The notes: generated by a model not told the origin, from the letters alone. A DNA stretch of 64,000 nucleotides from Paracandidimonas soli (GCF_004342005.1 NZ_SMBX01000002.1:558001-622000), one strand, 5' to 3'; counted from the stretch's first letter, positions 9,544 to 19,883 are shown. Translations and numbers: made by a program.

Positions 9544-10917
9544 CTAGATCGCAATTCGGCGGAAGTCGGCCAGCAGGCTTGCCAGGTAGGCATTGAAGCG
9601 TGCAGCTGCCGCACCGTCGATGACGCGGTGGTCATAGGACAGCGACAGCGGCAGCTGCAGCCTGGGCTGGAACGCCTTGCCGTCCCATACCGGCGCGATG
9701 GCCGAGCGCGAAACGCCCAGGATGGCCACTTCGGGAGCATTGATGATGGGCGTGAACGACGTGCCGCCGATGCCGCCCAGCGAGGAAATCGAGAAACACC
9801 CGCCCTGCATCTGCGCGGGAGCCAGCTTGCCGTCGCGCGCCAGCTTGGCCAGATCGGAGGTTTCCTGCGCGATTTCCATCACGCCCTTCTTGTCCGCATC
9901 GCGGATCACCGGCACCACGAGCCCGTTGGGCGTATCGGCGGCAAAGCCGATATGGTAATAGCGCTTCAGGATCAGATTGTCGCCGTCGAGGGACGCATTG
10001 AACTCGGGGAACTTCTTCAGCGCGGCGACCACCGCCTTGATCAGGAAAGCCAGCATGGTCACCTTGATGCCCGATTTCTGGTTTTCCTTGTTCAGGGTCT
10101 GGCGCAGTTCTTCCAGATCGGTGATGTCGGCCACATCGTTGTTGGTGACGTGCGGGATGACCACCCAGTTGCGGTGCAGGTTGGCGCCGGAAATCTTCTT
10201 GATGCGCGACAGCGGCCTGGCCTCGAATTCGCCGAACTTGGAAAAATCGACCTTGGGCCACGGCAGCAGCGACAGGCCGCCCTCGCCGCTCGCCACGCCG
10301 GCAGCCGCCGACGCAACGCCGCCCTTGAGCGCCTGCTTGACGAACTGGCGGACGTCATCGTGCGTGATGCGCTGCTTCTCGCCCGTGCCTTGCACCAGGT
10401 TCAGGTCCACGCCGAGTTCGCGGGCGAACTTGCGCACGGAGGGCGATGCATGCGGCAGCTTGCGTGGCGACCCGTCTGCGCTGACGAGAGCCTCCGTGGG
10501 GGAATGGCGGCCGACCGGCGCCGTAGAGCCAGCATCCTCGCTCTCGACCTTGGCCGGAGCGCTCTTGGGTTCTTCCGCCTTGGGCTGTTCTTTCTTCTGC
10601 TCCGGCTCGGCAGGCTTTTGCTCCGCCTTTGCGGGAGCTTCCGCCTTGGCCGCCGGCGCGGCGTCGCCCGAAGCCGCATCAGCGTCCAGCTCCAGGATCA
10701 CCGAGCCTTCGCTTACCTTGTCGCCCAGCTTCACCTTGAGCGACTTGACCGTACCCGCGTGCGACGAAGGCACTTCCATGGAGGCCTTGTCGGACTCGAC
10801 TGTCACCAGGCTCTGCTCTTTCTCGACCTTGTCGCCGACGGCGACCAGCACCTCGATGACCTCCACGTCTTTGACGTCGCCAATATCCGGCACCTTGACT
10901 TCGATTGTTGCACTCAT
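9544..10917 (-). CDS. aceF: Pyruvate dehydrogenase E2, dihydrolipoyllysine acetyltransferase
   Basis: 457 residues with one lipoyl domain (VESDKASME, Lys44), where E. coli AceF has three. A Glu/Lys/Pro/Ala linker (about 85-140) follows, then a peripheral subunit-binding domain (about 150-190, from [15 protein letters not shown]). The acyltransferase core ends with the catalytic motif SYDHRVIDG (His near 430). It moves acetyl from lipoyl to CoA. The lipoyl domains of AceF and LpdA are nearly identical over their first 50 residues, suggesting duplication within the operon. aceE is 15 nt upstream and lpdA 8 nt downstream. Confidence 0.97.
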   Translation of the reverse strand: MSATIEVKVPDIGDVKDVEVIEVLVAVGDKVEKEQSLVTVESDKASMEVPSSHAGTVKSLKVKLGDKVSEGSVILELDADAASGDAAPAAKAEAPAKAEQKPAEPEQKKEQPKAEEPKSAPAKVESEDAGSTAPVGRHSPTEALVSADGSPRKLPHASPSVRKFARELGVDLNLVQGTGEKQRITHDDVRQFVKQALKGGVASAAAGVASGEGGLSLLPWPKVDFSKFGEFEARPLSRIKKISGANLHRNWVVIPHVTNNDVADITDLEELRQTLNKENQKSGIKVTMLAFLIKAVVAALKKFPEFNASLDGDNLILKRYYHIGFAADTPNGLVVPVIRDADKKGVMEIAQETSDLAKLARDGKLAPAQMQGGCFSISSLGGIGGTSFTPIINAPEVAILGVSRSAIAPVWDGKAFQPRLQLPLSLSYDHRVIDGAAAARFNAYLASLLADFRRIAI

Positions 10918-10932
10918 GTCTTTCCCCCCTTA

Positions 10933-13629
10933 TCAGGCGTGATGCGGATTGGCTTTTTCAGGATTGATACCGTACTTCTTGATGGCTTCCGCCACCTTGG
11001 CCATGGGGATCTGTCCTTCGTCCGCCAGGCTGCGCAACGCGGCCAGCACCACAAAGTGGCGATTGACCTCGAAGTGCTCGCGCAGCTTGGAGCGGAAATC
11101 GGAGCGGCCGAAGCCGTCGGTACCCAGCACGCGCAGATTGCGGCCCTTGGGAACGAATGGACGGATCTGCTCGCCGAAAGCCTTGATGTAGTCGGTGGAA
11201 ATGACGATCGGCCCCTTGGTGTCCTGCAATTGCCTGGTGACGTAGGGCACCGGAGCCTTGGCGTCTTCCGGGTGCAGCAGGCTGTAGCGTTCGCAATCCA
11301 GGCCGTCGCGGCGCAGTTCGGTGAAACTGGTCACGCTCCAGACGTCGGAGCCCACGCCCCAGTCCTTTTCCAGCAGATCCTGCGCTTCGATGACTTCGCG
11401 CAGGATGGTGCCTGAGCCCATCAACTGGACGCGCAGCTTGTCGCCGCCGGCCGAGCGGAACTTGTACATGCCCTTGATGATGCCCTCTTCGTCGCCTTCC
11501 TTCAGGCCGGGTTGGGCATAGTTTTCGTTCATCACTGTGATGTAGTAGAAAACGTCTTCCTGCTTTTCGACCATGCGATACAGGCCGTCGCGCATGATGA
11601 CAGCCAGTTCGTGCGCGAACGTCGGGTCGTAGGACACGCAGTTCGGGATGAGCGAGGACATGATGTGGCTGTGGCCGTCTTCGTGCTGCAGGCCTTCGCC
11701 GTTGAGCGTCGTGCGTCCGGCCGTGCCGCCCAGCAGGAAACCGCGCGCCTGCATGTCTCCGGCCGCCCAGGCAAGATCGCCCACGCGCTGGAACCCGAAC
11801 ATCGAGTAGTAGATGAAGAACGGGATCATGATGCGGTTGTTCGTCGAATACGACGTGGACGCCGCGATCCAGGAGCTGAACGCGCCGGCTTCGTTGATGC
11901 CTTCCTGCAGCAGCTGGCCGTTTTCGGTTTCGCGATAGTACATGACCTGGTCTTTGTCGACCGGCGTGTACTTCTGGCCTTCGGGCGCATAGATGCCGAT
12001 CTGGCGGAACAGGCCTTCCATGCCGAACGTGCGGGACTCATCCGACAGGATGGGCACGACGCGGGGACCGAGCTCCTTGTCGCGCAGGATCTGGTTCAGG
12101 ACGCGCACGAATGCCTGCGTCGTGGAGATTTCGCGGCCTTCGGCGGTCGGCTCCAGCACGGCCTTGAAGACTTCCAGCGCAGGAGCGCGCAGTTGCTCGT
12201 CGGCCTTGCGGCGGCGCTTGGGCAGGTAGCCGCCCAGCGCCTCGCGGCGTTCGTGCAGGTACTTCATTTCAGGCGAGTCTTCCGCCGGCTTGTAGTACGG
12301 CAGCTCTTCCAGCTTGTCGTCCGGAACGGGAATATTGAAGCGATCGCGGAATTCGCGGACAGCGTCCATGTCCAGCTTCTTCTGCTGGTGCGTCGGGTTC
12401 TTGGCCTGGCCGACATGCCCCATGCCATAGCCCTTGATCGTCTTGGCCAGGATGACGGTGGGACGGCCTTCCGTATCGCTTGCAGCCTTGAATGCGGCAT
12501 AGACCTTGTGCGGATCGTGGCCGCCGCGGTTCAGTCGCCAGATGTCTTCGTCGCTCATGCGGCTGACCATTTCCAGCAGCTTGGGATGCTTACCGAAGAA
12601 GTGTTCGCGCACGAAGGCGCCGTCGTTGGCTTTGTAGGCCTGGTACTCGCCGTCGACCGTTTCTTCCATGATCTTGCGCAGAATGCCTTCCTTGTCGTGC
12701 GCAAGCAAAGGATCCCAATAGCCGCCCCAGATCAGCTTGATGACGTTCCAGCCGCTGCCGCGGAATTCGCCTTCCAGTTCCTGGATGATCTTGCCGTTGC
12801 CGCGCACCGGGCCGTCCAGGCGCTGCAGGTTGCAGTTGACGACGAAAATCAGGTTGTCCAGCTTTTCGCGCGAAGCCAGGCTGATGGCGCCCAGGGATTC
12901 GGGCTCGTCCATCTCGCCGTCGCCGCAGAATACCCAGACCTTGCGCTTGCTCGTATCGGCGATGCCGCGGGCGTGCAGGTACTTCAGGAAGCGGGCCTGG
13001 TAGATGGCCATCAGCGGGCCAAGCCCCATGGACACCGTGGGGAACTGCCAGAACTCCGGCATCAGCTTGGGGTGCGGATAGGATGGCAGGCCCTTGCCGT
13101 CGACTTCCTGGCGGAAGTTGTTGAGCTGCTCTTCGGTCAGGCGGCCTTCGAGATAGGCGCGGCCATAAACTCCGGGCGAGGAATGCCCCTGGAAGTAGAC
13201 CAGGTCGCCGCCATGATCTTCGGTCTCGGCGTGCCAGAAATGGTTCTGGCCGCAGCCCATCATGGTCGCCAGCGATGCGAACGAGGCAATGTGCCCGCCC
13301 AGGTCGCCGCCGTCGGGAGGCGAATGGCGATTGGCCTTGACCACCATGGCCATGGCATTCCAGCGGATATAGGCGCGAATGCGGGCTTCCAGCTCGAGAT
13401 TGCCAGGGTGCTTGGCTTCCAGCGCCGGAGGAATCGTGTTCAGATAGGCCGTATTCGGCGAGTAAGGAATATGCGCCCCGGAGCGACGCGCCAGGTCGAT
13501 CAGGGTCTCCAGCAGAAAGTGCGCACGTTCAGGGCCTTCGCGATCAAGGACGGCTTCGAGCGCCTCCATCCATTCCAGTGTTTCCTGGGTGTCGCTATCT
13601 TGTTGCTTGGCTTGATCGAGAGAGGACAT
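10933..13629 (-). CDS. aceE: Pyruvate dehydrogenase E1, homodimeric type
   Basis: 898 residues, close to the 887 of E. coli AceE and clearly the single-chain E1 of Gram-negative bacteria. The thiamine-diphosphate/Mg motif VWVFCGDGEMDEPES and other family blocks (WPFAAGD-like WAAGDMQARGF, GLQHEDGHSHI) are present. It decarboxylates pyruvate and reductively acetylates the lipoyl groups of AceF. It is first in the aceE-aceF-lpdA operon. A plausible promoter lies about 120 nt upstream, and the operon is divergent from a sensor kinase gene. Confidence 0.98.
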   Translation of the reverse strand: MSSLDQAKQQDSDTQETLEWMEALEAVLDREGPERAHFLLETLIDLARRSGAHIPYSPNTAYLNTIPPALEAKHPGNLELEARIRAYIRWNAMAMVVKANRHSPPDGGDLGGHIASFASLATMMGCGQNHFWHAETEDHGGDLVYFQGHSSPGVYGRAYLEGRLTEEQLNNFRQEVDGKGLPSYPHPKLMPEFWQFPTVSMGLGPLMAIYQARFLKYLHARGIADTSKRKVWVFCGDGEMDEPESLGAISLASREKLDNLIFVVNCNLQRLDGPVRGNGKIIQELEGEFRGSGWNVIKLIWGGYWDPLLAHDKEGILRKIMEETVDGEYQAYKANDGAFVREHFFGKHPKLLEMVSRMSDEDIWRLNRGGHDPHKVYAAFKAASDTEGRPTVILAKTIKGYGMGHVGQAKNPTHQQKKLDMDAVREFRDRFNIPVPDDKLEELPYYKPAEDSPEMKYLHERREALGGYLPKRRRKADEQLRAPALEVFKAVLEPTAEGREISTTQAFVRVLNQILRDKELGPRVVPILSDESRTFGMEGLFRQIGIYAPEGQKYTPVDKDQVMYYRETENGQLLQEGINEAGAFSSWIAASTSYSTNNRIMIPFFIYYSMFGFQRVGDLAWAAGDMQARGFLLGGTAGRTTLNGEGLQHEDGHSHIMSSLIPNCVSYDPTFAHELAVIMRDGLYRMVEKQEDVFYYITVMNENYAQPGLKEGDEEGIIKGMYKFRSAGGDKLRVQLMGSGTILREVIEAQDLLEKDWGVGSDVWSVTSFTELRRDGLDCERYSLLHPEDAKAPVPYVTRQLQDTKGPIVISTDYIKAFGEQIRPFVPKGRNLRVLGTDGFGRSDFRSKLREHFEVNRHFVVLAALRSLADEGQIPMAKVAEAIKKYGINPEKANPHHA

Positions 13630-13749
13630 TGTCTGTCTCCAGTTGAAGGATCATTTGGCACGGCTCTTGGGCCGCATCGGTTCCAACGCCCTTGGCGTGC
13701 TGGGTATATTACGCGCAGGGACGGGCCATGGCCCTGAGGGAATGCACTC

Positions 13750-13778
13750 ATTCTAGGAAAGACTGCCATCCAGGGCAA
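13750..13778 (-). promoter_or_regulatory. Predicted sigma70-type promoter of aceE
   Basis: On the minus strand, -35 TTGCCC and -10 TAGAAT with a 17-nt spacer. It is the best-scoring hexamer pair I can see in the 274-nt gap upstream of aceE. Confidence 0.55.
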
Positions 13779-13783
13779 GCAAA

Positions 13784-13820
13784 ATTTCACTTTACGGTAT
13801 CATATTTCACAATATGAAAT
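13784..13820. promoter_or_regulatory. TTTCAC direct and inverted repeats in the aceE/sensor-kinase intergenic region
   Basis: ATTTCAC occurs twice, at 13784-13790 and 13804-13810, exactly 20 nt apart, i.e. on the same helix face. The second copy also forms the dyad ATTTCA-CAATA-TGAAAT (13804-13820). The cluster lies just upstream of the predicted aceE promoter and between the divergent genes, so it could bind a regulator of either. The rest of the gap (13821-13903) holds a GGCTTGCAAGCC palindrome and a TAAAAT that may be the -10 of the kinase gene. Confidence 0.4.
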
Positions 13821-13903
13821 CAACAAAAAGGCTTGCAAGCCTCCCGCCCACATTTCTTTCCGTAACAGTCTAAAATGCCTGACTGACCCCAACCGTACGA
13901 CGC

Positions 13904-15661
13904 ATGGCAAGCCCGAGCAAGAAAACCCTCATCCAGACCAGTTTCTATGAGCAGGCCAAGAGCAGCCGGCGCGGTTTCTACTGGCTGGCGCCGGTCATCG
14001 TTCTGATCCTGTTCCTCTGCGTCATGGGCATGTTCGCCTGGCTGCAGCAGATCCACAACGACAGCGTCATGTTCGTCACTATAGACCAGGAAACGCGCCA
14101 GCAACGCCTGCTGATGGTGGTGGCAGCCCTGTCCTGCGTCATTGTCGTCAGCCTGCTGTTCCTCTGGCGCTATACCCGCATCCGCTCGCGCGCGGAAGCC
14201 GCGCTCATCGCGGAAACCGGTTTTCGCCGCGCCATGGAAAACTCCATGTCCACCGGCATGCGCGTGCTCGACATGCAGGGCCGCATCGCCTATGTGAATC
14301 CGGCATTCTGCCGCATGATAGGCTGGAACGAGGCCGACCTCATCGGCCGCACCACGCCTTTTCCATATTGGGTGCCGGGCCGCCACTCCCAGCACCAGGA
14401 AACCCTCAACCTGCTGATGTCGGGGCGCGCGCCCAGCAGCGGCCTCGAAATCGAAGCCCAGCGGCGCGACGGCTCGCGCTTCACGGCCCGCATGTATGTC
14501 TCCCCGCTGCGCGATCCCCAGGGAGAACAGATCGGCTGGATGACCTCCATGACCGACATCACCGAACCCAAGCGCATCCGCGAAGCCCTGACCGCCGCGC
14601 ATGAGCGCTTCATGACCGTGCTCGAAGGGCTGGATGACGCCATCTCCGTGGTAGCCGATACGCCGGAAGGCCTGGAATTGCTGTTCGCCAATCGCACCTA
14701 TCGCCGCTTCTTCGGCGCGCAGGCCGGCGGACATGGCGAACTGCTGGGCGGCAGGCTTGGGCGCTTCACCGATGAAACCGTGGAAATCCATTCCGAAACG
14801 GCGCAGCGCTGGTTCGAGGTGCACCACCGCATCCTTGCGTGGACCGACGGCAGGCGCGTGCGTCTGCAAGTGGCGCGCGACATCACCGAACGCCGCAATC
14901 ATGAAGAAGCCTCGCGCATCCAGCAGGAGAAGATCCAGTTGACCAGCCGCCTGACAACCATGGGCGAAATGGCCTCCTCCCTGGCGCACGAGCTGAACCA
15001 GCCGCTGACCGCCATCACCAACTACAGCATGGGCGCCGTCGCCATGCTGCGCTCCGGCCGGGCGAAGCCCGAGGACGTGCTCGAAGCCATGGAAAAGGCC
15101 GCCAAGCAGGCGCAGCGCGCCGGCAAGATCATCAGCCGCATCCGCGAGTTCGTCAAACGCAGCGAACCCCAGCGGCAGACAGTTTCCGTCACCGGCATCC
15201 TCGACAATGCCGTGGCTTTCGCCGACATCGATGCACGCAAGCGCAGGATCAGCATCGAATGCTCGACGCCGGACCCCATGCCTGACGTCATGGCCGACCC
15301 GATTCTCATCGAGCAAGTCCTGCTGAATCTGCTCAAGAACGGCGTCGAGGCCATGGAGGCCAGCGACTATCGCACCTTGCACGTCATCATTACCGAGCAG
15401 GATCCCCTGGTCGAGTTCGCCGTCATCGATCGGGGCCACGGACTGAAAGACCCCGAGCGCCTGTTCGAGCCCTTCTACAGCACCAAATCCGAGGGGCTGG
15501 GCATGGGGCTCAATATCTGCAGAACCATCATCGAATCACATCACGGTCGACTATGGGCCGACGCCAATCCGGACGGCGGCACCATTTTCCGATTCACCCT
15601 GCCACGCGTCGCACCACAAGTGCGGATACCATCAGAGGATTCCCAGGAGTTGCATGCATGA
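13904..15661 (+). CDS. Membrane PAS sensor histidine kinase
   Basis: 585 residues. Two transmembrane helices (about 24-46 and 68-87) flank only about 20 periplasmic residues, so the stimulus is probably membrane or cytoplasmic. A PAS domain follows (MENSMSTGMRVLDMQGRI, about 107-220), then a second divergent PAS-like segment. The dimerisation region MASSLAHELNQPLTAI has phospho-acceptor His near 362, and the HATPase domain ends with GLGMGLNICRTIIESHHG. The H-box type (HELNQPL) matches the DctB/FixL group of kinases paired with FixJ/NarL-like regulators. The regulator gene overlaps its stop by 4 nt. The ligand is unknown; divergence from the PDH operon is suggestive only. Confidence 0.9.
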   Translation: MASPSKKTLIQTSFYEQAKSSRRGFYWLAPVIVLILFLCVMGMFAWLQQIHNDSVMFVTIDQETRQQRLLMVVAALSCVIVVSLLFLWRYTRIRSRAEAALIAETGFRRAMENSMSTGMRVLDMQGRIAYVNPAFCRMIGWNEADLIGRTTPFPYWVPGRHSQHQETLNLLMSGRAPSSGLEIEAQRRDGSRFTARMYVSPLRDPQGEQIGWMTSMTDITEPKRIREALTAAHERFMTVLEGLDDAISVVADTPEGLELLFANRTYRRFFGAQAGGHGELLGGRLGRFTDETVEIHSETAQRWFEVHHRILAWTDGRRVRLQVARDITERRNHEEASRIQQEKIQLTSRLTTMGEMASSLAHELNQPLTAITNYSMGAVAMLRSGRAKPEDVLEAMEKAAKQAQRAGKIISRIREFVKRSEPQRQTVSVTGILDNAVAFADIDARKRRISIECSTPDPMPDVMADPILIEQVLLNLLKNGVEAMEASDYRTLHVIITEQDPLVEFAVIDRGHGLKDPERLFEPFYSTKSEGLGMGLNICRTIIESHHGRLWADANPDGGTIFRFTLPRVAPQVRIPSEDSQELHA

Positions 15662-16284
15662 CCATTACCCAGACACCAAGCCTGATCTACATCGTCGATG
15701 ACGATGAAGCCGTACGCGATTCCCTGCGCTGGCTGCTCGAAGCCAACAGCTACCGCGTCAAGAGCTTCGGCAGCGCCGAAGAATTCCTGGAAGGCTACGA
15801 CCCCGACAGCATCAGCATACTGATCGTCGACGTCCGCATGCCGGGCATGAGCGGGCTGGAACTGCAGGAAGAGCTCATCAAGCGCAACTCTCCCATCCCC
15901 ATCGTGTTCATCACCGGACACGGCGACGTGCCCATGGCCGTCTCCACCATGAAGAAAGGCGCCGTCGACTTCCTGGAAAAACCCTTCAACGAAGGCGAGC
16001 TGCGCAGCATCGTCGCCCGCATGCTGCAACAGGCCGCCGAGCGCGTTTCCCAGGCCCAGACCCGCAAGAACCAGCAGCTCATCCTCAGCCGCCTGACCGC
16101 GCGCGAGCAGCAGGTGCTGGAACGCATCGTGGCCGGCCGCCTCAACAAGCAGATCGCGGGCGACCTGAACATCAGCATCAAGACAGTGGAGGCGCACCGC
16201 GCCAACATCATGGAAAAACTTGAAGTAACAACCGTGGCCGATCTGATGAAGATCGCGCTCGCCAGCAACGAGACCTCGGCATGA
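15658..16284 (+). CDS. FixJ-family response regulator
   Basis: 208 residues. An N-terminal receiver domain has the acidic pocket VDDDE and phospho-acceptor Asp58 in [14 protein letters not shown] LuxR/FixJ-type helix-turn-helix follows ([15 protein letters not shown], then [19 protein letters not shown]). The ATG at 15658 overlaps the kinase stop (ATGA), which fixes the start and marks the pair as cognate. The stop in turn overlaps the folD start by 4 nt. The target promoter is not known; the divergent aceE region is an obvious candidate to test. Confidence 0.93.
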   Translation: MTITQTPSLIYIVDDDEAVRDSLRWLLEANSYRVKSFGSAEEFLEGYDPDSISILIVDVRMPGMSGLELQEELIKRNSPIPIVFITGHGDVPMAVSTMKKGAVDFLEKPFNEGELRSIVARMLQQAAERVSQAQTRKNQQLILSRLTAREQQVLERIVAGRLNKQIAGDLNISIKTVEAHRANIMEKLEVTTVADLMKIALASNETSA

Positions 16285-17144
16285 CAGCGAAACGCATCGA
16301 TGGAAAACAGCTTTCCGACGCCATCAAGGCCGACGTGGCCCACCGCGTCGCGGCATTGAAACAGTCGGGCATACAGCCCGGGCTGGCCGTCGTGCTGGTG
16401 GGAGAAGATCCCGCCTCCCAGGTCTATGTGCGCAACAAGGCGGCCGCTTGCGAAAAGGCCGGCCTGCACTCCGAAGTGCTGCGGCTGCCCGCCGATATCA
16501 CCGAGGAGCGACTGCTGCGCACCGTGCGCGAGCTCAACCTCGACAACCGCATCCACGGCATCCTGGTGCAGCTGCCGCTGCCCCCGCACCTGAATTCGGC
16601 CCGCGTCATCGAAACGATCGCCGCGGAAAAAGACGTGGACGGCTTCCACATCAGCAATGCCGGCCTGCTCATGACCGGGCAGCCGCTGTTCCGCCCGTGC
16701 ACGCCCTATGGCGTCATGAAGATGCTGGAAAGCGAAAATATTCCCCTGCGCGGCGCGGAAGCCGTCATCGTCGGCGCCAGCAATATCGTCGGCAAGCCCA
16801 TGGCCATGCTGCTGCTGGCCGCGGGCGCCACCGTTACCATCTGCAACTCCAAGACCCGCGACCTGGCCGCCCAGACGCGCCGCGCTGACGTGCTCGTCGT
16901 CGCAACCGGCAAGCCCGGCATCGTCACGGGCGACATGATCAAACCCGGCGCCACCGTCATCGACGTCGGCATCAACCGCCTGCCCGACGGCAAGCTGGCC
17001 GGCGATGTCGATTTCGATTCCGCCAGCGAAGTCGCGGGCGCCATCACACCGGTCCCCGGCGGCGTCGGCCCCATGACCATCGCCATGCTGCTGGTCAACA
17101 CGCTGGAAGCCACCGAACGCTACGCCGCCCGCACGGACGGCTGA
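16281..17144 (+). CDS. folD: Methylenetetrahydrofolate dehydrogenase/cyclohydrolase
   Basis: 287 residues, the standard FolD size. Motifs include the Tyr-x-x-x-Lys segment [27 protein letters not shown], the NADP motif [16 protein letters not shown] and the C-terminal signature [15 protein letters not shown]. It interconverts 5,10-methylene-, methenyl- and 10-formyl-tetrahydrofolate in the cytoplasm. Its ATG overlaps the stop of the response regulator gene by 4 nt, so its translation is likely coupled to a two-component system, which is unusual for this housekeeping gene. Confidence 0.97.
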   Translation: MTAKRIDGKQLSDAIKADVAHRVAALKQSGIQPGLAVVLVGEDPASQVYVRNKAAACEKAGLHSEVLRLPADITEERLLRTVRELNLDNRIHGILVQLPLPPHLNSARVIETIAAEKDVDGFHISNAGLLMTGQPLFRPCTPYGVMKMLESENIPLRGAEAVIVGASNIVGKPMAMLLLAAGATVTICNSKTRDLAAQTRRADVLVVATGKPGIVTGDMIKPGATVIDVGINRLPDGKLAGDVDFDSASEVAGAITPVPGGVGPMTIAMLLVNTLEATERYAARTDG

Positions 17145-17169
17145 TCCTCCCATCTGAATCAAGGCAACA

Positions 17170-19230
17170 ATGTCCCGCAATCCCCTGAATGTTCCCATCG
17201 ACACCCTGCTCGATTATGCGGCCATCGAGCCGGCGCATATCGAGCCTGCCATCGACAGCCTCATGGCCGAGGCCCGCGCCGCCGTCGAGCACGCCGCGGA
17301 CCCCACGATCGATGCCAGTTGGGATACCGTCGTCGAACCACTAGAAACCGCTTCGGCCCGCCTCTGGCGCGCCTGGTCGGCCGTGGGACACCTGAATGCC
17401 GTCGTCAATACGCCTGAACTGCGCGCCGCCTACAACGCATGCCTGCCCAAGGTCACCGAATTCTCGACCTGGGTAGGGCTGCATCACGGCCTGTACATGC
17501 AATACCGCCGCCTGCGCGAAGCCCCGGACTTCGCCAGCCTGTCTCCGGTGCGCCAGCGCATCATCGACCTGGCCTTGCGCGACTTCCGGCTCAGCGGCGT
17601 GGAGCTGCAGGGCGAGCAGCGCGAGCGCTATGCCGAGATCTCCGACCTGGAGGCCCAGGCATCACAGAAGTTCTCCGAAAACGTGCTGGACTCCGTCGAT
17701 CGCTGGTCGCTGATCGTCTCCGACGAGCAGGAACTGGCGGGCCTGCCGGCCGACGTCGTCGCAGCGGCCCGCAAGGCGGCGGCCGACGACGGCAAGGACG
17801 GCTGGAAGCTGACGCTGAAAATGCCCTGCTACCTGCCCGTCATGCAGTACGCCGAGAACCGCAAGCTGCGCGAAACCCTGTATCGCGCCTACGGCACCAT
17901 CGCATCCGAGCAAGGCAATCCCGAGCTGGACAACTCTTCGCTGATCGAACAGCTGCTTGCGTTGCGCGCCGAAGAGGCGCGGCTGCTGGGTTATGGCGAT
18001 TTTTCCGCGCTGCGCCTCGAAACCCGCATGGCCGACAGCGCAAAGCAGGTGCAGGATTTCCTCAACGATCTCGCCAGAAAAGCCCGACCCTACGCCGAAC
18101 GCGACCTGGCCGAACTGCGCGAGTTCGCCCGCGAGCATCTCGGACTGGAAGACCTGCAGCCCTGGGACAACGGCTTCGCGGCGGAGCGCCTGCGCCAGCA
18201 GCGCTACAACTATTCCGAAGAAGAAGTCCGCCAGTACTTCACCGAGCCGCGCGTCCTGCAAGGGCTGTTCGACGTCGCCGGCACGCTGTTCGGCGTGCGT
18301 TTCGAACCATTGCAGGCTCCGGTATGGCACAAGGACGCCAGCGCCTGGCGCGTGCTGGACGGCCAGGGCGACACGCAAGGCATCCTGTACCTGGACCTCT
18401 ATGCGCGCCCCGGCAAACAGGGCGGCGCCTGGGTCGACAGTGAACGTTCGCGCAAGCGCACGGCAAACCGGCTGGAAACCCCCATCGTCTATCTTACCTG
18501 CAACTTCACGCCGCCCCAGGACGGCCGCCCCGCGCTGCTGACACACGACGATGTCATCACGCTCTTCCATGAAAGCGGCCACGCGCTGCATGCGCTGCTT
18601 TCCCAGGTGGACGAACCCGGTGCGTCACCATTTGCCAGCGTCGAATGGGACGCCATCGAACTGCCCTCGCAGTTCATGGAAAACTTCTGCTGGGAATGGT
18701 CCGTGATCGGCCAGTTATCCGCCCACGTGGAAACTGGCGAACCCCTGCCGCGCGAACTCTACGACCGCATGCTGGCCGCGCGCAACTTCCAGAGCGGCAT
18801 GCAGCTGCTGCGCCAGGTGGAGTTCTCGCTGTTCGACATGCGCATCCATACCCGGCCCGAAGGCCTTTCCATCCAGGAAGTCATGGATGTGCTGCAGGAA
18901 ACCCGCAAGGACGTCGCCGTCCTGTTTCCGCCGGAATGGCATCGCTTCCCGCACAATTTCTCCCACCTGTTCGCAGGCGGCTACGGCGCGGGCTACTATA
19001 GCTACAAATGGGCGGAAGTCCTGTCGTCGGACGCCTTCGCCCTGTTCGAGGAACAGGCCCGGGCCGGCAACGGCAGCGTTCTCGATAGCGCTGCCGGCGC
19101 GCGCTTCCGCGACGAAATCCTGGCGGTCGGAGGCTCCCGTCCCGCGAAGGAGTCCTTCGAAGCCTTCCGCGGACGCCCCGCCTCCATCGATGCGCTGCTG
19201 CGCCATAGCGGCATGGCGGAAGCGGCCTGA
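17170..19230 (+). CDS. prlC: M3 family oligopeptidase A
   Basis: 686 residues, matching oligopeptidase A (E. coli PrlC 680). The zinc motif is HESGH within LFHESGHALHALL (about residues 467-471), with the downstream Glu in the ASVEWDAIELPSQFMENF block, characteristic of M3 peptidases. It is a cytoplasmic zinc endopeptidase that degrades short peptides, including cleaved signal peptides. It starts 25 nt after folD on the same strand and may be read through from that operon. The SCO gene follows 17 nt later. Confidence 0.95.
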   Translation: MSRNPLNVPIDTLLDYAAIEPAHIEPAIDSLMAEARAAVEHAADPTIDASWDTVVEPLETASARLWRAWSAVGHLNAVVNTPELRAAYNACLPKVTEFSTWVGLHHGLYMQYRRLREAPDFASLSPVRQRIIDLALRDFRLSGVELQGEQRERYAEISDLEAQASQKFSENVLDSVDRWSLIVSDEQELAGLPADVVAAARKAAADDGKDGWKLTLKMPCYLPVMQYAENRKLRETLYRAYGTIASEQGNPELDNSSLIEQLLALRAEEARLLGYGDFSALRLETRMADSAKQVQDFLNDLARKARPYAERDLAELREFAREHLGLEDLQPWDNGFAAERLRQQRYNYSEEEVRQYFTEPRVLQGLFDVAGTLFGVRFEPLQAPVWHKDASAWRVLDGQGDTQGILYLDLYARPGKQGGAWVDSERSRKRTANRLETPIVYLTCNFTPPQDGRPALLTHDDVITLFHESGHALHALLSQVDEPGASPFASVEWDAIELPSQFMENFCWEWSVIGQLSAHVETGEPLPRELYDRMLAARNFQSGMQLLRQVEFSLFDMRIHTRPEGLSIQEVMDVLQETRKDVAVLFPPEWHRFPHNFSHLFAGGYGAGYYSYKWAEVLSSDAFALFEEQARAGNGSVLDSAAGARFRDEILAVGGSRPAKESFEAFRGRPASIDALLRHSGMAEAA

Positions 19231-19247
19231 ACCAAAGGAACTGCCCG

Positions 19248-19841
19248 ATGCGATCCCTGCTTGCCCTTCTGCTGACAGCCATGCTGCAACTGGGCGGGCT
19301 TGGGGCCGCGCAAGCCTCGGCCGTCTACAAGGTGGGCGGTTTCCTGCCCGACCTGCGCTTCACGCTGAGCAGCGCCGGCAACCCCGCGGTTACCGAAGCC
19401 GACTTCAAGAACAAAGTCGTCATGCTGTTCTTCGGATACGCCAGTTGTCCCGACATCTGCCCCATTACGATGGCCCAGCTCGCCCAGGTCCGGCAGAGCC
19501 TGGGCGACGACGCGGACAAAGTCCGCATCGTATTCATCAGCGTGGATCCGCATCGCGACACGCCGGACATGCTGCAGGCCTACGTTGAAGCTTTCGGCAG
19601 CGATGCCGTTGGACTCACAGGCACCGAGCGCCAGATCGCCGCCGTGGCCAAGCGCTACCGTGTTTCCTACCAGATGGCAAGACCCTCCGGCCCCGAAGGC
19701 CGGAACTACGAAGTCACGCACAGCCGCGGCATCTATTTCTTCGACAGCAGGGGCAAGGCGCGCTTTCTGGCATCAGACGGAGAGTCCATCGACACCCTGA
19801 CGGAAACGGCCAGGCAACTCATCACGGAAACCGCGCGCTGA
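19248..19841 (+). CDS. SCO1/SenC family copper protein
   Basis: 197 residues with an N-terminal signal sequence (about 1-25, ending AAQASA) and a thioredoxin-like fold. The copper ligands of SCO proteins are present: CPDIC (Cys67, Cys71) and His158 in YEVTHSRGIYFF. By family knowledge SCO proteins deliver copper to, or reduce, the CuA site of cytochrome c oxidase on the periplasmic face. It is 17 nt behind prlC. Next to it lie copZ and cueR, so three consecutive genes deal with copper. No oxidase gene is in the window. Confidence 0.92.
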   Translation: MRSLLALLLTAMLQLGGLGAAQASAVYKVGGFLPDLRFTLSSAGNPAVTEADFKNKVVMLFFGYASCPDICPITMAQLAQVRQSLGDDADKVRIVFISVDPHRDTPDMLQAYVEAFGSDAVGLTGTERQIAAVAKRYRVSYQMARPSGPEGRNYEVTHSRGIYFFDSRGKARFLASDGESIDTLTETARQLITETAR

Positions 19842-19883
19842 GCACCTTCGGGACTTGCGCGGCTATACGCCGCGCAGCCGGGT

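Noticed and set aside
11512..13737. 741-residue plus-strand open frame opposite aceE
   Set aside because: Mirror frame of aceE codon bias; no recognisable domain.
13829..13840. GGCTTGCAAGCC palindrome upstream of the sensor kinase gene
   Set aside because: Too short and GC-balanced to call an operator without conservation data.
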